From NCBI GenBank assembly GCA_045651165.1, contig JAZRRX010000056.1:1-64000 (forward strand): a DNA stretch of 64,000 bases. Reading direction: 5' to 3'. The notes under the pieces are model-generated. The model did not search any database. It had not been told where the DNA came from and saw only the letters and a list, made by a program, of their open reading frames with translations. How positions within the stretch are numbered: the stretch's first letter is position 1; each line of letters begins with the position of its first letter. The translations under genes and the position numbers were made by a program. This stretch comes from RGIG4608 sp045651165. GTDB taxonomy: Bacteria > Bacillota > Clostridia > Oscillospirales > CAG-272. Positions 1 to 7,839 of the stretch are shown piece by piece.

Positions 1-9
1 ATCAATTAA

Positions 10-150
10 GAGTTAGGCAACCGAAGGTTGCTCTGACTGCAAGCTTTTGCGGTTTGCAACGCAAATGACCGTTGTAAGACGGGCAAGCAAAACTTGGTGC
101 GTAGCGTCTAATCACGGGGGTCTTTGGTTCAAGTCCAAAAAAGGGAGCCA
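10..150 (+). repeat. Structured repeat, copy A, ending in a tRNA-like 3' half
   Basis: This stretch is hairpin-rich and aligns with a second copy at about 230-400. Visible stems are GCAACC/GGTTGC (17-22/26-31), TTTGCG/CGCAAA (46-51/60-65) and a 7-bp arm with one mismatch (66-72/79-85) closing a TGTAAG loop. The end, 123-150, reads as the last part of a tRNA: T stem TTTGG/CCAAA around loop TTCAAGT, then AAAGGGA, G and CCA. The matching 5' acceptor strand (TCCCTTT) is not found upstream, so this is not an intact tRNA. A terminator follows directly. It could be a small structured RNA, a dispersed repeat, or a tRNA remnant left by an integration event. I do not recognise a named RNA family. The minus-strand reading frame across it looks fortuitous. 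Confidence 0.5.
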
Positions 151-154
151 AGAG

Positions 155-182
155 AAAAGCACCGCAAAAGCGGTGCTTTTTT
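155..182 (+). terminator. Intrinsic terminator after the repeat/tRNA-like end
   Basis: Stem AAAAGCACCGC (155-165), loop AAAA, GCGGTGCTTTT (170-180), continuing into T residues. It lies 4 nt after the CCA-like end, which suggests the upstream element is transcribed from left to right. Confidence 0.8.
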
Positions 183-229
183 ATTGGCTTTTTCTTCTTA
201 AACTTTATCCGAAGTCCTCGTAGCATTCA

Positions 230-400
230 CATTCAGTGTCTCGCAGAGAGATTCTGACGAAAGCTTTGACGGTTTTCGTAAGAAAATGTGTGTTGCAAGA
301 CACACAAGTCAAACTTTCCGACACACCAAGCGTAGCGCAGGTTGTCGTCTTAATCATAGGGGGTCTTTTTACGGGTCCTCGAGGACGCCGACCCCTACGG
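230..400 (+). repeat. Structured repeat, copy B
   Basis: This is a diverged second copy of the element at 10-150. Shared blocks are TCTGAC, AAGCTTT, a 7-bp arm, GCGTAGCG, and the GTCTAATCA / GTCTTAATCA block followed by a G run and GTCTTT. The 7-bp arm TGTGTGT (287-293) / ACACACA (300-306) closes the loop TGCAAG and replaces several base pairs of copy A by other complementary pairs. Past 356 the copy differs: a stem TAGGGG(G)TC/GACCCCTA encloses a GTCCTCGAGGAC palindrome instead of the tRNA-like tail. No reading frame with a ribosome binding site was found. Confidence 0.5.
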
Positions 401-484
401 AGATGGTGGATATGGGATTGTTTTCTAAAATATGATATACTCCTCTACGGAGTTACCTTATGTTTAAACAATTGTAGAAATATA

Positions 485-589
485 TTTACTTTATATTGTT
501 TTTGTGCTATAATAATTCAACTAATTGTTGTGAAAAAATTCAAAATACAACTGATAGTCGGTGGAAACAAATATAATTTGTGCTATAAT
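485..589 (+). promoter_or_regulatory. Duplicated extended -10 promoters upstream of the XRE gene
   Basis: The 13-mer TTTGTGCTATAAT occurs at 501-513 and again at 577-589, each with an extended -10 (TGCTATAAT). The first has a weak -35 (TTTACT, 485-490) at 17 bp; the second has no clear -35. Between them lies the near-palindrome TTCAAC-TAATT-GTTGTGAA, and AATACAAC occurs twice, at about 544 and 591. These could be operator sites for the downstream repressor; that is inference. The rest of 400-640 shows only a small ACTCC/GGAGT hairpin at 439-453. Confidence 0.5.
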
Positions 590-640
590 GAATACAACGA
601 GAATGTGCACAGCTCGAAATTTTATTTTATGAGGTATATT

Positions 641-1123
641 ATGAATACAATAGGACAGAACATTGCATATTTTAGAAAACAAAAAAAGATGACTCAAGAA
701 GAGCTTGCGGAAAAAATGTCTGTAACGGCACAGGCGGTGTCTAAATGGGAATGCGACACATCATATCCTGATATTACTGCTATTCAGACCTTGTCAAAGA
801 TTTTGGGTGTAACTCCAACAGAATTGATTAATGGAATTCAACATTCTGCAGAAATCAAAGATGCACCGCAGGAAATTATTGATCGTAGAATTGTTCGTAT
901 TGAGGTACAAGTCGATGAAACAAAAATAGTAACGCGTTTTCCTGTTCCTGTAATTAAAAAGGCGATGGAAAATGGGACTCTTGAATCACTTGTAGGGGAA
1001 GATGCTTATTCACAAGTGGCTAGTATTTTAGAAATGATTGATTCAGGAATGATGGGGCGTTTGGTTGATGTAAGTTCTCCGGAAGTACAAACTACAATTA
1101 CGGTGGAAAATTATGAAGATTAG
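641..1123 (+). CDS. XRE-family transcriptional regulator with a SHOCT-like C-terminus
   Basis: A 160-aa DNA-binding protein. Residues about 3-60 form a classical HTH_3/Cro-type domain (TQEELAEKMSVTAQAVSKWE is the recognition part, followed by PDITAIQTLSKILGVTPTEL). The C-terminal 70 residues resemble the SHOCT-like region of YvlB-type proteins, with a short hydrophobic strand (RFPVPVIKKAM), a helix ending in LEMIDSGMMGRLVDV, and a terminal strand. ATG 641 is chosen because GAGG stands 6 nt before it and the family homology starts there; the frame is open back to 236 but that part is low-complexity leader. Two extended -10 promoters precede it and a small gene overlaps its end by 11 nt. It is probably a local repressor. 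The target is not known. Confidence 0.8.
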   Translation: MNTIGQNIAYFRKQKKMTQEELAEKMSVTAQAVSKWECDTSYPDITAIQTLSKILGVTPTELINGIQHSAEIKDAPQEIIDRRIVRIEVQVDETKIVTRFPVPVIKKAMENGTLESLVGEDAYSQVASILEMIDSGMMGRLVDVSSPEVQTTITVENYED

Positions 1124-1406
1124 TATTACAACAATAAATTTTCAAAAAGATTTTGTTTTACCATCATATGTATATTTTATGGGAATAACACTAATTTATG
1201 AGAATATGAATATTGATATAATCAAAATCAAAAATCACTTCTGCGAACAGCAGGAAGAGATTATTTTGAATGAAAATGCAAAGATTGTTCTTTATTACTA
1301 TAATTCTTTGAAAGCAAAGGACATTTTTGAATCATTTGAAAAATATGAAGGTATTCAGTGTATAGAAGTCCACAATCCCTCATTTGATTTTATTGTTTCC
1401 ATATAA
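1113..1406 (+). CDS. Small protein of unknown function, coupled to the XRE gene
   Basis: A 97-aa protein I do not recognise. It overlaps the end of the XRE gene by 11 nt, with GGTGGA just upstream of its ATG, so the two are probably translationally coupled. It has no signal peptide, no cysteine motif and no clear transmembrane helix; the composition is aromatic and charged (many Tyr, Phe, Glu, Lys). The second half looks alpha/beta (AKIVLYYYN..DIFESFEKYEGIQCIEVHN). A strong terminator follows 5 nt after the stop, so the pair forms a closed unit. A partner or effector role for the regulator is inference from position only. Confidence 0.6.
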   Translation: MKISITTINFQKDFVLPSYVYFMGITLIYENMNIDIIKIKNHFCEQQEEIILNENAKIVLYYYNSLKAKDIFESFEKYEGIQCIEVHNPSFDFIVSI

Positions 1407-1410
1407 TAAA

Positions 1411-1440
1411 ACACCACGGTTCAAACGAGCCGTGGTTTTC
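1411..1440 (+). terminator. Intrinsic terminator after the XRE unit
   Basis: Stem CCACGGTTC (1414-1422), loop AAAC, GAGCCGTGG (1427-1435), one G-T pair, followed by TTTTC. Confidence 0.85.
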
Positions 1441-1509
1441 ATTTTATTCTCATCATCCCCAAAATTTTGGGAATACTAAACATAAAAAATAGTATTAGAG
1501 GGTTAAAAT

Positions 1510-2820
1510 ATGTCAGTAAACAAATCAATTTGGAGCAAAACGGCAAAGAAGCCACAGTTTCCGACATTGAAAGGCGATATAAAAACCGATGTTTTAGTCA
1601 TTGGTGGAGGTATTGCGGGGTTGCTTTGTCTTTATCAGTTAAAAAACGCGGGAGTGGATTGCGTTCTTGTTGAGGCGGATGAAATATGCAGTGGCATAAC
1701 GAAGAATACGACTGCTAAAATCACGATTCAACACGGCTTGATTTTTGATAAAATTATCAAAAAATATGGTAGAGAAGCAGCAAAAATGTACTTTGAAGCA
1801 CAAAGCATTGCGCTTGAAAAATACAGGGAATTGTGTGCGACCATTGATTGCGATTTTGAGGAAAAGACCTCCTATGTTTATTCAATGGATGATTGCAAAA
1901 CTATTTTAAAGGAGTATGAGGCGCTTAACGATATAGGGTGTTCGGCTACTTTTACTCTAAATTCTCCGCTTCCATTTTCGATAGCGGGAGCTGTTGGAAT
2001 TGAGGGGCAGGCGCAGTTTCATCCCTTGAAATTTTTGTATAAGATAGCGGAGGGGCTTCCAATTTATGAAAACACCAAGGTAATAGAATTGCGAGATAAT
2101 ATTGCGCTCACAAATCGAGGAAAAATACAGTTTCAAAAAGCGATAGTTGCCACTCATTTCCCATTTATGAATAAATACGGAGTGTATTTTTTAAAAATGT
2201 ATCAGCATCGCTCATACGTTTTGGCGCTTGAGGGTGCTTCTAACGTTGAAGAAATGTATGTAGATGAGGATATGAAGGGCTTATCATTTAGAAATCATAA
2301 CGGACTTTTATTGCTTGGTGGTGGTAGTCATCGTACAGGCAAAAACGGTGGTGGCTGGAGAGAGCTTGAAGATTTTGCGAAAAAGAACTATCCCAATGCG
2401 AAAATAATTACTCGGTGGGCGACTCAAGATTGCATGACCTTGGACGACATTCCGTATATTGGACGATATTCGAGCAAATTTTCTGATATTTATGTGTCAA
2501 CAGGATTTAACAAGTGGGGCATGACGTCTTCAATGGCGGGTGCTATGCTCTTAACTGATTTAGTTAGAGGTGTAAAAAACGATTTTGCAGAGATATTTTC
2601 TCCACAAAGGAGCATTTTGCATCCGCAGTTAGCAATCAATACAGCGGAATCGGTATTGGGATTGATAACTCCAACTGTTCCACGTTGCTCACATATGGGA
2701 TGTGCGCTCAAATATAACAAGCAAGAGCACACGTGGGATTGTTCGTGTCACGGCTCGCGTTTTACTGAGAAAGGAGAAGTGATTGACAATCCAGCAACCG
2801 ATGACAAAAAAATTGAATAG
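1510..2820 (+). CDS. FAD-dependent oxidoreductase with C-terminal Rieske domain
   Basis: A 436-aa cytoplasmic flavoprotein. The N-terminus carries the dinucleotide-binding loop VLVIGGGIAGLLC (about 29-41) and an acidic strand end (LVEADE), typical of the DAO family. Residues about 340-365 hold the second FAD contact region (VSTGFNKWGMTSSMAG). The C-terminus is a Rieske [2Fe-2S] module with ligands C393-x-H395 and C411-x2-H414 (CSHMGC, CSCHGSRF). This fusion is known in Firmicutes, usually annotated as a FAD-dependent oxidoreductase; the substrate is not established. The protein ends shortly after the Rieske box, so the last beta strands of that domain look short. AGAGGG precedes the ATG. No obvious promoter was found, and it stands alone between the XRE unit and the esterase promoter. 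Confidence 0.88.
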   Translation: MSVNKSIWSKTAKKPQFPTLKGDIKTDVLVIGGGIAGLLCLYQLKNAGVDCVLVEADEICSGITKNTTAKITIQHGLIFDKIIKKYGREAAKMYFEAQSIALEKYRELCATIDCDFEEKTSYVYSMDDCKTILKEYEALNDIGCSATFTLNSPLPFSIAGAVGIEGQAQFHPLKFLYKIAEGLPIYENTKVIELRDNIALTNRGKIQFQKAIVATHFPFMNKYGVYFLKMYQHRSYVLALEGASNVEEMYVDEDMKGLSFRNHNGLLLLGGGSHRTGKNGGGWRELEDFAKKNYPNAKIITRWATQDCMTLDDIPYIGRYSSKFSDIYVSTGFNKWGMTSSMAGAMLLTDLVRGVKNDFAEIFSPQRSILHPQLAINTAESVLGLITPTVPRCSHMGCALKYNKQEHTWDCSCHGSRFTEKGEVIDNPATDDKKIE

Positions 2821-2844
2821 CAGATATATTATAAAAATTAAGTA

Positions 2845-2873
2845 TTGCTAACATTTTGTTTTTGTGGTACAAT
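2845..2873 (+). promoter_or_regulatory. Promoter of the esterase gene
   Basis: TTGCTA (2845-2850), 17-bp spacer, TACAAT (2868-2873), 25 nt before the ATG. Confidence 0.65.
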
Positions 2874-2898
2874 AATAAAAAACGAATGGAGGCGAAAT

Positions 2899-4020
2899 AT
2901 GAAAACAATCCATTTCAAAAATTCCCAAAAGTGGCCCGAGGTTTTGGTGGTAGTTTATAATTATGATGAGAGTCAAAGCGAGGTCATAAAGCTAAAAAAA
3001 CAGGACACTGACGGCGATTTTGTTCTTGAATTTAACAATGATAAATATAATCACGTTGAATTTGTTTGTGCTAATGATGAAAAGTCGGGGAAGGTTTATC
3101 CCGGTGAGCTTTCTATTGGCGTTGAATATAAGAAAAATGATGGAATGGGTAGAGAATTGACCTATCTTTTTGCTAAAGGTATTGAAAAGACGGGTAGAGT
3201 GGACAATTATGTTATTGAAGATGCAAAAAATCTTGCTCACCGTAAAGATAAGAGCAAAAAAGTTAGTGTTTTTGTGCCTTCAAGCTATGATGGGGTTACT
3301 CCACATGACATTTTATACTTTTTTGATGCGCAAAATCTTTTCTGTTTGGCAGGAGATTACACCGAAAATGGCGATCCTTATGGCTCATGGCAGCTTGATG
3401 TGGTTTTAAGTGAGGTGCATCGTCAATTTGGTAAAAATATTATTGTAGTTGGTATTGACAATGCCGATGAATACAGAAGTCACGAGTTGTTTATGAATCC
3501 CGCAGAGTTTGGGGAGCTTTCACCTCTGGCAACGGCTATTCCCGATGATGACTTTTCAAAGGGGTATCTTGAGGGGCTTTCGACTTTTATGGTGGGAACT
3601 TTGCATTCGTTTATAAAAGAGAATTACTGTATTAAAGAGGACTATATTGGTATTGGTGGCTCATCAATGGGAGGAATTGCAGCTTTCTATTGTGGTTTGC
3701 GCGAGATGGGATTTTATAAATATGTATTATCATATTCACCCGCGTATGGTCTTTACGAGATGAGTGCTTTCGAAAACTATTTTTCAAACAAAAATTTTGC
3801 TGAAAATAGTGAAGATTTGCCTAAAATTCATATATATTGTGGCATTGGCGATCCACTGGAAGAACAGTTATTACCAAGTTCCAAAAACATGAAGGAAACA
3901 CTTATAAAATATGGTTATCCCGAAGAAAAAATTTTTGAAACTTATGATAACGAAAAACCACACAATGAGGAAAGTTGGCGTCTTATTTTGCCTCAGAGCT
4001 TTTCAAAATTGTTAAAATAA
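2899..4020 (+). CDS. Alpha/beta-hydrolase esterase with starch-binding-like N-terminus
   Basis: A 373-aa protein of the esterase D / PF00756 fold. The nucleophile elbow G-x-S-x-G is GSSMGG, placing the catalytic serine at about residue 256; D of GIGDPLEE and H of KPHNEES are the likely Asp and His. The first 70 residues (W..VLVVVYNYD, then a charged beta-rich stretch) resemble a CBM26-like starch-binding module; this is a weaker call. No signal peptide, so it is cytoplasmic. ATG 2899 is preceded by GGAGG (2888-2892); an in-frame ATG at 2845 lies inside the promoter and is rejected. With the next gene it suggests processing of acylated alpha-glucan or oligosaccharide. The true substrate is unknown. 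Confidence 0.8.
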   Translation: MKTIHFKNSQKWPEVLVVVYNYDESQSEVIKLKKQDTDGDFVLEFNNDKYNHVEFVCANDEKSGKVYPGELSIGVEYKKNDGMGRELTYLFAKGIEKTGRVDNYVIEDAKNLAHRKDKSKKVSVFVPSSYDGVTPHDILYFFDAQNLFCLAGDYTENGDPYGSWQLDVVLSEVHRQFGKNIIVVGIDNADEYRSHELFMNPAEFGELSPLATAIPDDDFSKGYLEGLSTFMVGTLHSFIKENYCIKEDYIGIGGSSMGGIAAFYCGLREMGFYKYVLSYSPAYGLYEMSAFENYFSNKNFAENSEDLPKIHIYCGIGDPLEEQLLPSSKNMKETLIKYGYPEEKIFETYDNEKPHNEESWRLILPQSFSKLLK

Positions 4021-4023
4021 TAA

Positions 4024-4051
4024 TTGACATTTTTTTAATTAATGGTATAAT
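4024..4051 (+). promoter_or_regulatory. Promoter of the alpha-glucosidase gene
   Basis: Consensus TTGACA (4024-4029), 16-bp spacer, consensus TATAAT (4046-4051). It is one of the strongest promoters in the window and starts 3 nt after the esterase stop. Confidence 0.85.
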
Positions 4052-4089
4052 ATAAACGTTGGTTTTATTTTATTTAGAAGGAGATAAAT

Positions 4090-5745
4090 ATGGAGAGAAA
4101 TAGATGGTATAAGGATATGGTGTTCTACCAGATTTGGCCTCGTTCATTTAAGGATGGAGACGGAGATGGCATGGGCGACCTTTGGGGAGTGTATGAAAAG
4201 CTCGACTATATAAAATCACTCGGTTGCGATGGTATTTGGTTTTCACCATTGTATACATCACCCGGAGTTGACTGCGGTTACGATATCTCTGATTACTACA
4301 ATATTGCCGAGGAATTTGGTGGTATGGAGGCATTTAAAAAGGTGCTTGACGGCGCTCATGAAAGAGGTATGAAAGTTATTATGGACCTTGTTGTTAACCA
4401 CACAAGTGATCAACACGAATGGTTTCAAAAGAGCCGCCAGAGAATAGATCCCTATACAGATTATTATATTTGGCGTCCTGCTAAACCTAATGGAAAGCTT
4501 CCTAATAACTGGGATTCACTTTTTGAAGGTAAGGCGTGGGCATGGGACGAGGTGCGTCAGGAGTATTATATGCATTTGTTTGCTATTCAGCAGGCAGATC
4601 TTAATATGGATAACCCCCTCGTTCGTGAAGAAGTAAAGAATATTCTTCGTTTCTGGCTAGATATGGGAGTTGATGGTTTTAGAGAAGATGTTATCACTTT
4701 TATTTCAAAGCCCGAGGGATTGCCTGATGATAAGCTTATGCCTGCTTCAAAAGGTATATTTATGTTCAATCATGGCCCCCATCTTCATGAGTATCTTGAA
4801 GAGTTCAATCGTGATGTGTTTTCAAAATACGATTGTATGACACTTGCAGAAGCTCCTTTAGTTACACCTAAAAAGGCACTTGAATATATAGATGAAAATA
4901 ATGCTCCCGTTCTTGATATGATGATTCAGTTTTCAACTCAAGAAGCGGATAGTTTTATGACAGACTACTATCATATGCCATTTAATCTTCGCAAACTTAA
5001 GAGATGCTATACAAAGTGGCAAAAACAGCTTGATGGTAAGGGCTGGAATATGCTCTATATTGAAAATCACGATCATCCAAGAATGGTTTCTCGTTATGGT
5101 AGTGATAAATTCCAAAAAGAAAGCGCGATGATGCTTGCAGTTTCATACCTTTTTCAAAAGGGAACTCCATTTATCTATCAAGGACAGGAAATTGGTATGA
5201 CTAACTGGTATCCCAATGACCCCGAAATGTATGAGGACGTACAAACCCGTTGGCAATATAATAACGTTGCTACTAAAAAGTCCCCCGAAAAGCGCCTTCA
5301 GAGATTGTGGTACGGCTCACGTGACTCTGCTCGTACACCTGTTCAGTGGAGTGCAGAGGAGAATGCGGGATTTACAACCGGCACACCTTGGTTTTATGTA
5401 AACGATAATTATAAAGAAATTAACGTTGCAGATCAAGAAAAGGACGAAAACTCCGTTTTAAATTTCTATCGTTGTGCAATCAAGCTTCGTAAGGAACTTT
5501 CGAGTGTTAGAAATGGTGATTATGAGGAATATGGTAAGCTTTCTTCATCATTCTATACATATTCTCGTGAAGATGATAAAGAAAAAATCCTTGTCGTTTG
5601 CTCATTTACTGAAAAAACAAAGAAATGGAATGTACCCTCAGGCTTTGACCTTGCTAGTGCAGAGCTTTTGCTTTCAAACTATGACAATCTTGATGGAACA
5701 ACTTTCAAGCCTTATGAAACAAGAGTATATAGGTGGACAAAATAA
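4090..5745 (+). CDS. malL: GH13 alpha-glucosidase (oligo-1,6-glucosidase type)
   Basis: A 551-aa cytoplasmic retaining glycosidase. All four GH13 regions are present: DLVVNH (about 99-104), GFREDV with the nucleophile D200, the acid/base E254 in LAEAP, and the ENHD motif with H327-D328. Length and the DGDGDGMGD loop near the N-terminus fit the oligo-1,6-glucosidase / trehalose-6-phosphate hydrolase / sucrose isomerase subgroup. It should cleave short alpha-glucosides such as isomaltose or maltose; exact specificity cannot be read here. AGAAGGAG precedes the ATG. The EamA gene follows 3 nt after its stop, so they are probably co-transcribed. Confidence 0.9.
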   Translation: MERNRWYKDMVFYQIWPRSFKDGDGDGMGDLWGVYEKLDYIKSLGCDGIWFSPLYTSPGVDCGYDISDYYNIAEEFGGMEAFKKVLDGAHERGMKVIMDLVVNHTSDQHEWFQKSRQRIDPYTDYYIWRPAKPNGKLPNNWDSLFEGKAWAWDEVRQEYYMHLFAIQQADLNMDNPLVREEVKNILRFWLDMGVDGFREDVITFISKPEGLPDDKLMPASKGIFMFNHGPHLHEYLEEFNRDVFSKYDCMTLAEAPLVTPKKALEYIDENNAPVLDMMIQFSTQEADSFMTDYYHMPFNLRKLKRCYTKWQKQLDGKGWNMLYIENHDHPRMVSRYGSDKFQKESAMMLAVSYLFQKGTPFIYQGQEIGMTNWYPNDPEMYEDVQTRWQYNNVATKKSPEKRLQRLWYGSRDSARTPVQWSAEENAGFTTGTPWFYVNDNYKEINVADQEKDENSVLNFYRCAIKLRKELSSVRNGDYEEYGKLSSSFYTYSREDDKEKILVVCSFTEKTKKWNVPSGFDLASAELLLSNYDNLDGTTFKPYETRVYRWTK

Positions 5746-5748
5746 AAT

Positions 5749-6663
5749 ATGAAACATAACAAATATATATCAATGTTGCTATTATTTTTAGCAGCATTTT
5801 TATGGGGATTTGCTTTCGTGGCACAGGATTTAGTGTCAGATATACCTCCAATAACCATTGGTATGGTTAGATGGTTTATTGGTTCACTCTTCTTGTTCTT
5901 TGTCATTATTATTTTTGATAAGATTAGTAAAAGCGGAAGAAAATTAATAAGTAAAAAGGGATTAGATTTCACAAAAACTGAAATAATCGCTGGTATTATT
6001 ACAGGTATTGCTGTTTCAGTTGCCTCTGTGTTTCAGCAGATGGGTATAAATCAAGGCACTTCTGGTGGCAAGGCGGCTTTTATCACTGCGTTATATGTAG
6101 TTTTAGTTCCTATTTATGCACTTTTTTTGAGAAAAAAAGTAAAGCTGAATGTTTGGATTGCAATATTTGTTGCAGTTGTAGGATTTTATTTTCTTTGTAT
6201 AACTGAAGGTTTTAACATTGTTTCTTCAGACTTATGGATTATTTTAAGCGCTGCAATATATCCTTTACAGATTCTTGCAATTGATCATTTTGCTCCTAAA
6301 TGTGATTGCATAAGAATGTCTTGTTTGCAGTTTTTCTTTGCCTTTGTAACAAGTACAATAGGTGCAGTTTTGTTGGAATCACCAATTTCTTTGGGAGAAA
6401 TATCAACTCATATTTTACCGTTTTTGTATCTTGGCATATGTTCAAGCGGAATTGCATACACATTGCAAGTTGTGGGACAAAGAAATGTTCATCCTGCGGT
6501 AGCATCATTGATACTTTCGTTGGAATCTGTTTTCGGACTGTTAGGTGCTATGATAATGTTGGGAACAAAACTAACATTTAAAGAATACATCGGTGCAGTT
6601 TTGATATTTTTTGCAGTTGTGTTATCACAATTTGAATTTAAAAAGAAAAACCGTGTTGAGTAA
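5749..6663 (+). CDS. EamA/DMT-family transporter
   Basis: A 304-aa membrane protein with about ten predicted helices in two homologous halves. The first helix reads MLLLFLAAFLWGFAFV, with the W-G-x-x-F/FVAQ pattern typical of EamA permeases, and a GKAAFITALYVVLVPI loop follows in the first half. DMT proteins export or import small metabolites; the substrate is not predictable from sequence. It begins 3 nt after malL and its stop lies inside a terminator, so it is the last gene of the alpha-glucoside unit. A link to sugars is position only. Confidence 0.85.
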   Translation: MKHNKYISMLLLFLAAFLWGFAFVAQDLVSDIPPITIGMVRWFIGSLFLFFVIIIFDKISKSGRKLISKKGLDFTKTEIIAGIITGIAVSVASVFQQMGINQGTSGGKAAFITALYVVLVPIYALFLRKKVKLNVWIAIFVAVVGFYFLCITEGFNIVSSDLWIILSAAIYPLQILAIDHFAPKCDCIRMSCLQFFFAFVTSTIGAVLLESPISLGEISTHILPFLYLGICSSGIAYTLQVVGQRNVHPAVASLILSLESVFGLLGAMIMLGTKLTFKEYIGAVLIFFAVVLSQFEFKKKNRVE

Positions 6664-6679
6664 AACAACACGGTTTTTT
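6645..6679 (+). terminator. Terminator shared by EamA and XerC/D genes
   Basis: Stem CCGTGTTG (6651-6658) / CAACACGG (6666-6673) flanked by A's on the left and T's on the right, so it can serve both converging genes. The EamA stop codon sits in its loop. Confidence 0.85.
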
Positions 6680-7684
6680 CTAATCATCTTTTTTTAACTT
6701 AGCAAGTGGATTTTGCTCCATTGCATTTCGCATATTTTCGTTTGAAACGTGAGTGTAAATTTGTGTAGTGTTTAGTTGTTCGTGGCCAAGAATATCTTTA
6801 AGTACGCGCACGTCCACATTTCCACTTTGATACATAAGTGTTGCGGCGGTGTGACGAAGCTTGTGAACAGAGAAGTGTTTTGCTTCAAGTCCTGCTAACT
6901 CGAGATATTTATAAACCATCCATTGAACAGTTTTAACACTTATGCGCTTATTCAAACGGCTTAAAAATAGTGCTTTTGTTTGCACATTATCATATTTAGG
7001 ACTCAAACGAATTTCAAGATAATCGTGAAGAACTGTTCTGCATGCTTCGTTAAGATATATTATACGTTCTTTGTTACCTTTACCAAGCACACGAAGAGAA
7101 CGAAGTTCTCTATCTATATCGTTTAAATTGATGCCAACAAGCTCAGAAAGACGCATTCCACAGTTAAGAAACAGGGTAACGATACAGTAATCGCGTTCCT
7201 TAGTGTTTGATTCTTCATCGTCGAGTATTGCTTGAAGAAGCATAAGGGATTCGTCGAGATTTAGAAACTTTGGCAAAGTTTTTTTAGGTTTTGGGGATTC
7301 TATATTGATAGCAGGATTATCTTCAAAATAGTTTCTTTTAAGCGTGAAATATTTATAAATTCCTTTTATAGCAGAGAGCTTGCGCGCCTTGGCACTCCAC
7401 ATATTTTTGCGAGTATTACCAGTATAAAAAAGGAACTCATATATCTGCTCGGTTTTCACTTGTGATAGATATTGCGCATCAATGGGAGTAACGTCAATTT
7501 CTGAAAATTCATCACTGTCAATTTCGATATGGTTTTCTACAGCCAAAAGATATCTAAAGAAAGTTCTAAGGTCGAGCATATATTCATTTACAGTTTTTTC
7601 AGAACAACCTTGAATGGTTCGTTTATATATAGCAAATTGTTGCACATCAGGGGAGAATTCTTCAAGTAAAGGAAATGAACTCAT
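6680..7684 (-). CDS. Tyrosine recombinase, XerC/XerD type
   Basis: A 334-aa site-specific recombinase. An N-terminal SAM-like core-binding domain (about 15-120) is followed by the catalytic domain with R178 (GMRLSEL), the GKGNKER beta-hairpin lysine, H274-x-x-R277 (HKLRH), H301 (LGHEQL) and the nucleophile Y310. Size and motifs fit a chromosome-dimer resolvase rather than a phage integrase. ATG 7684 is chosen because GGAGG lies 6 nt upstream; the frame opens seven codons earlier. It stands between EamA (convergent) and tRNA-Arg (divergent). Nothing nearby suggests an integrated element using this tRNA. Whether it acts as XerC or XerD cannot be decided from sequence alone. Confidence 0.88.
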   Translation of the reverse strand: MSSFPLLEEFSPDVQQFAIYKRTIQGCSEKTVNEYMLDLRTFFRYLLAVENHIEIDSDEFSEIDVTPIDAQYLSQVKTEQIYEFLFYTGNTRKNMWSAKARKLSAIKGIYKYFTLKRNYFEDNPAINIESPKPKKTLPKFLNLDESLMLLQAILDDEESNTKERDYCIVTLFLNCGMRLSELVGINLNDIDRELRSLRVLGKGNKERIIYLNEACRTVLHDYLEIRLSPKYDNVQTKALFLSRLNKRISVKTVQWMVYKYLELAGLEAKHFSVHKLRHTAATLMYQSGNVDVRVLKDILGHEQLNTTQIYTHVSNENMRNAMEQNPLAKLKKDD

Positions 7685-7787
7685 ACCAAACCTCCAATTA
7701 TACAAAATCTTTATTATATTGTATCATAAAAAAACAAAAAAGGGAATAGGAAAAGAAAAAATAATTAGAAATATTTTCAAAATTCGC

Positions 7788-7816
7788 TTGACAAAATGAG
7801 ATATATGTGTTAATAT
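7788..7816 (+). promoter_or_regulatory. Promoter of tRNA-Arg
   Basis: TTGACA (7788-7793), 17-bp spacer, TAATAT (7811-7816), about 24 nt before the mature 5' end. Confidence 0.75.
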
Positions 7817-7839
7817 ATATAAGTCGCAGAGAGCGATAT

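Noticed and set aside
2..226. Minus-strand open frame of 74 codons
   Set aside because: It runs antisense through the hairpins and the tRNA-like tail, has no ribosome binding site, and conservation between repeat copies follows RNA pairing, not codons.
236..640. N-terminal extension of the XRE gene reading frame
   Set aside because: The open frame includes the structured repeat and both promoters; ATG 641 has a good ribosome binding site and the HTH domain begins there.
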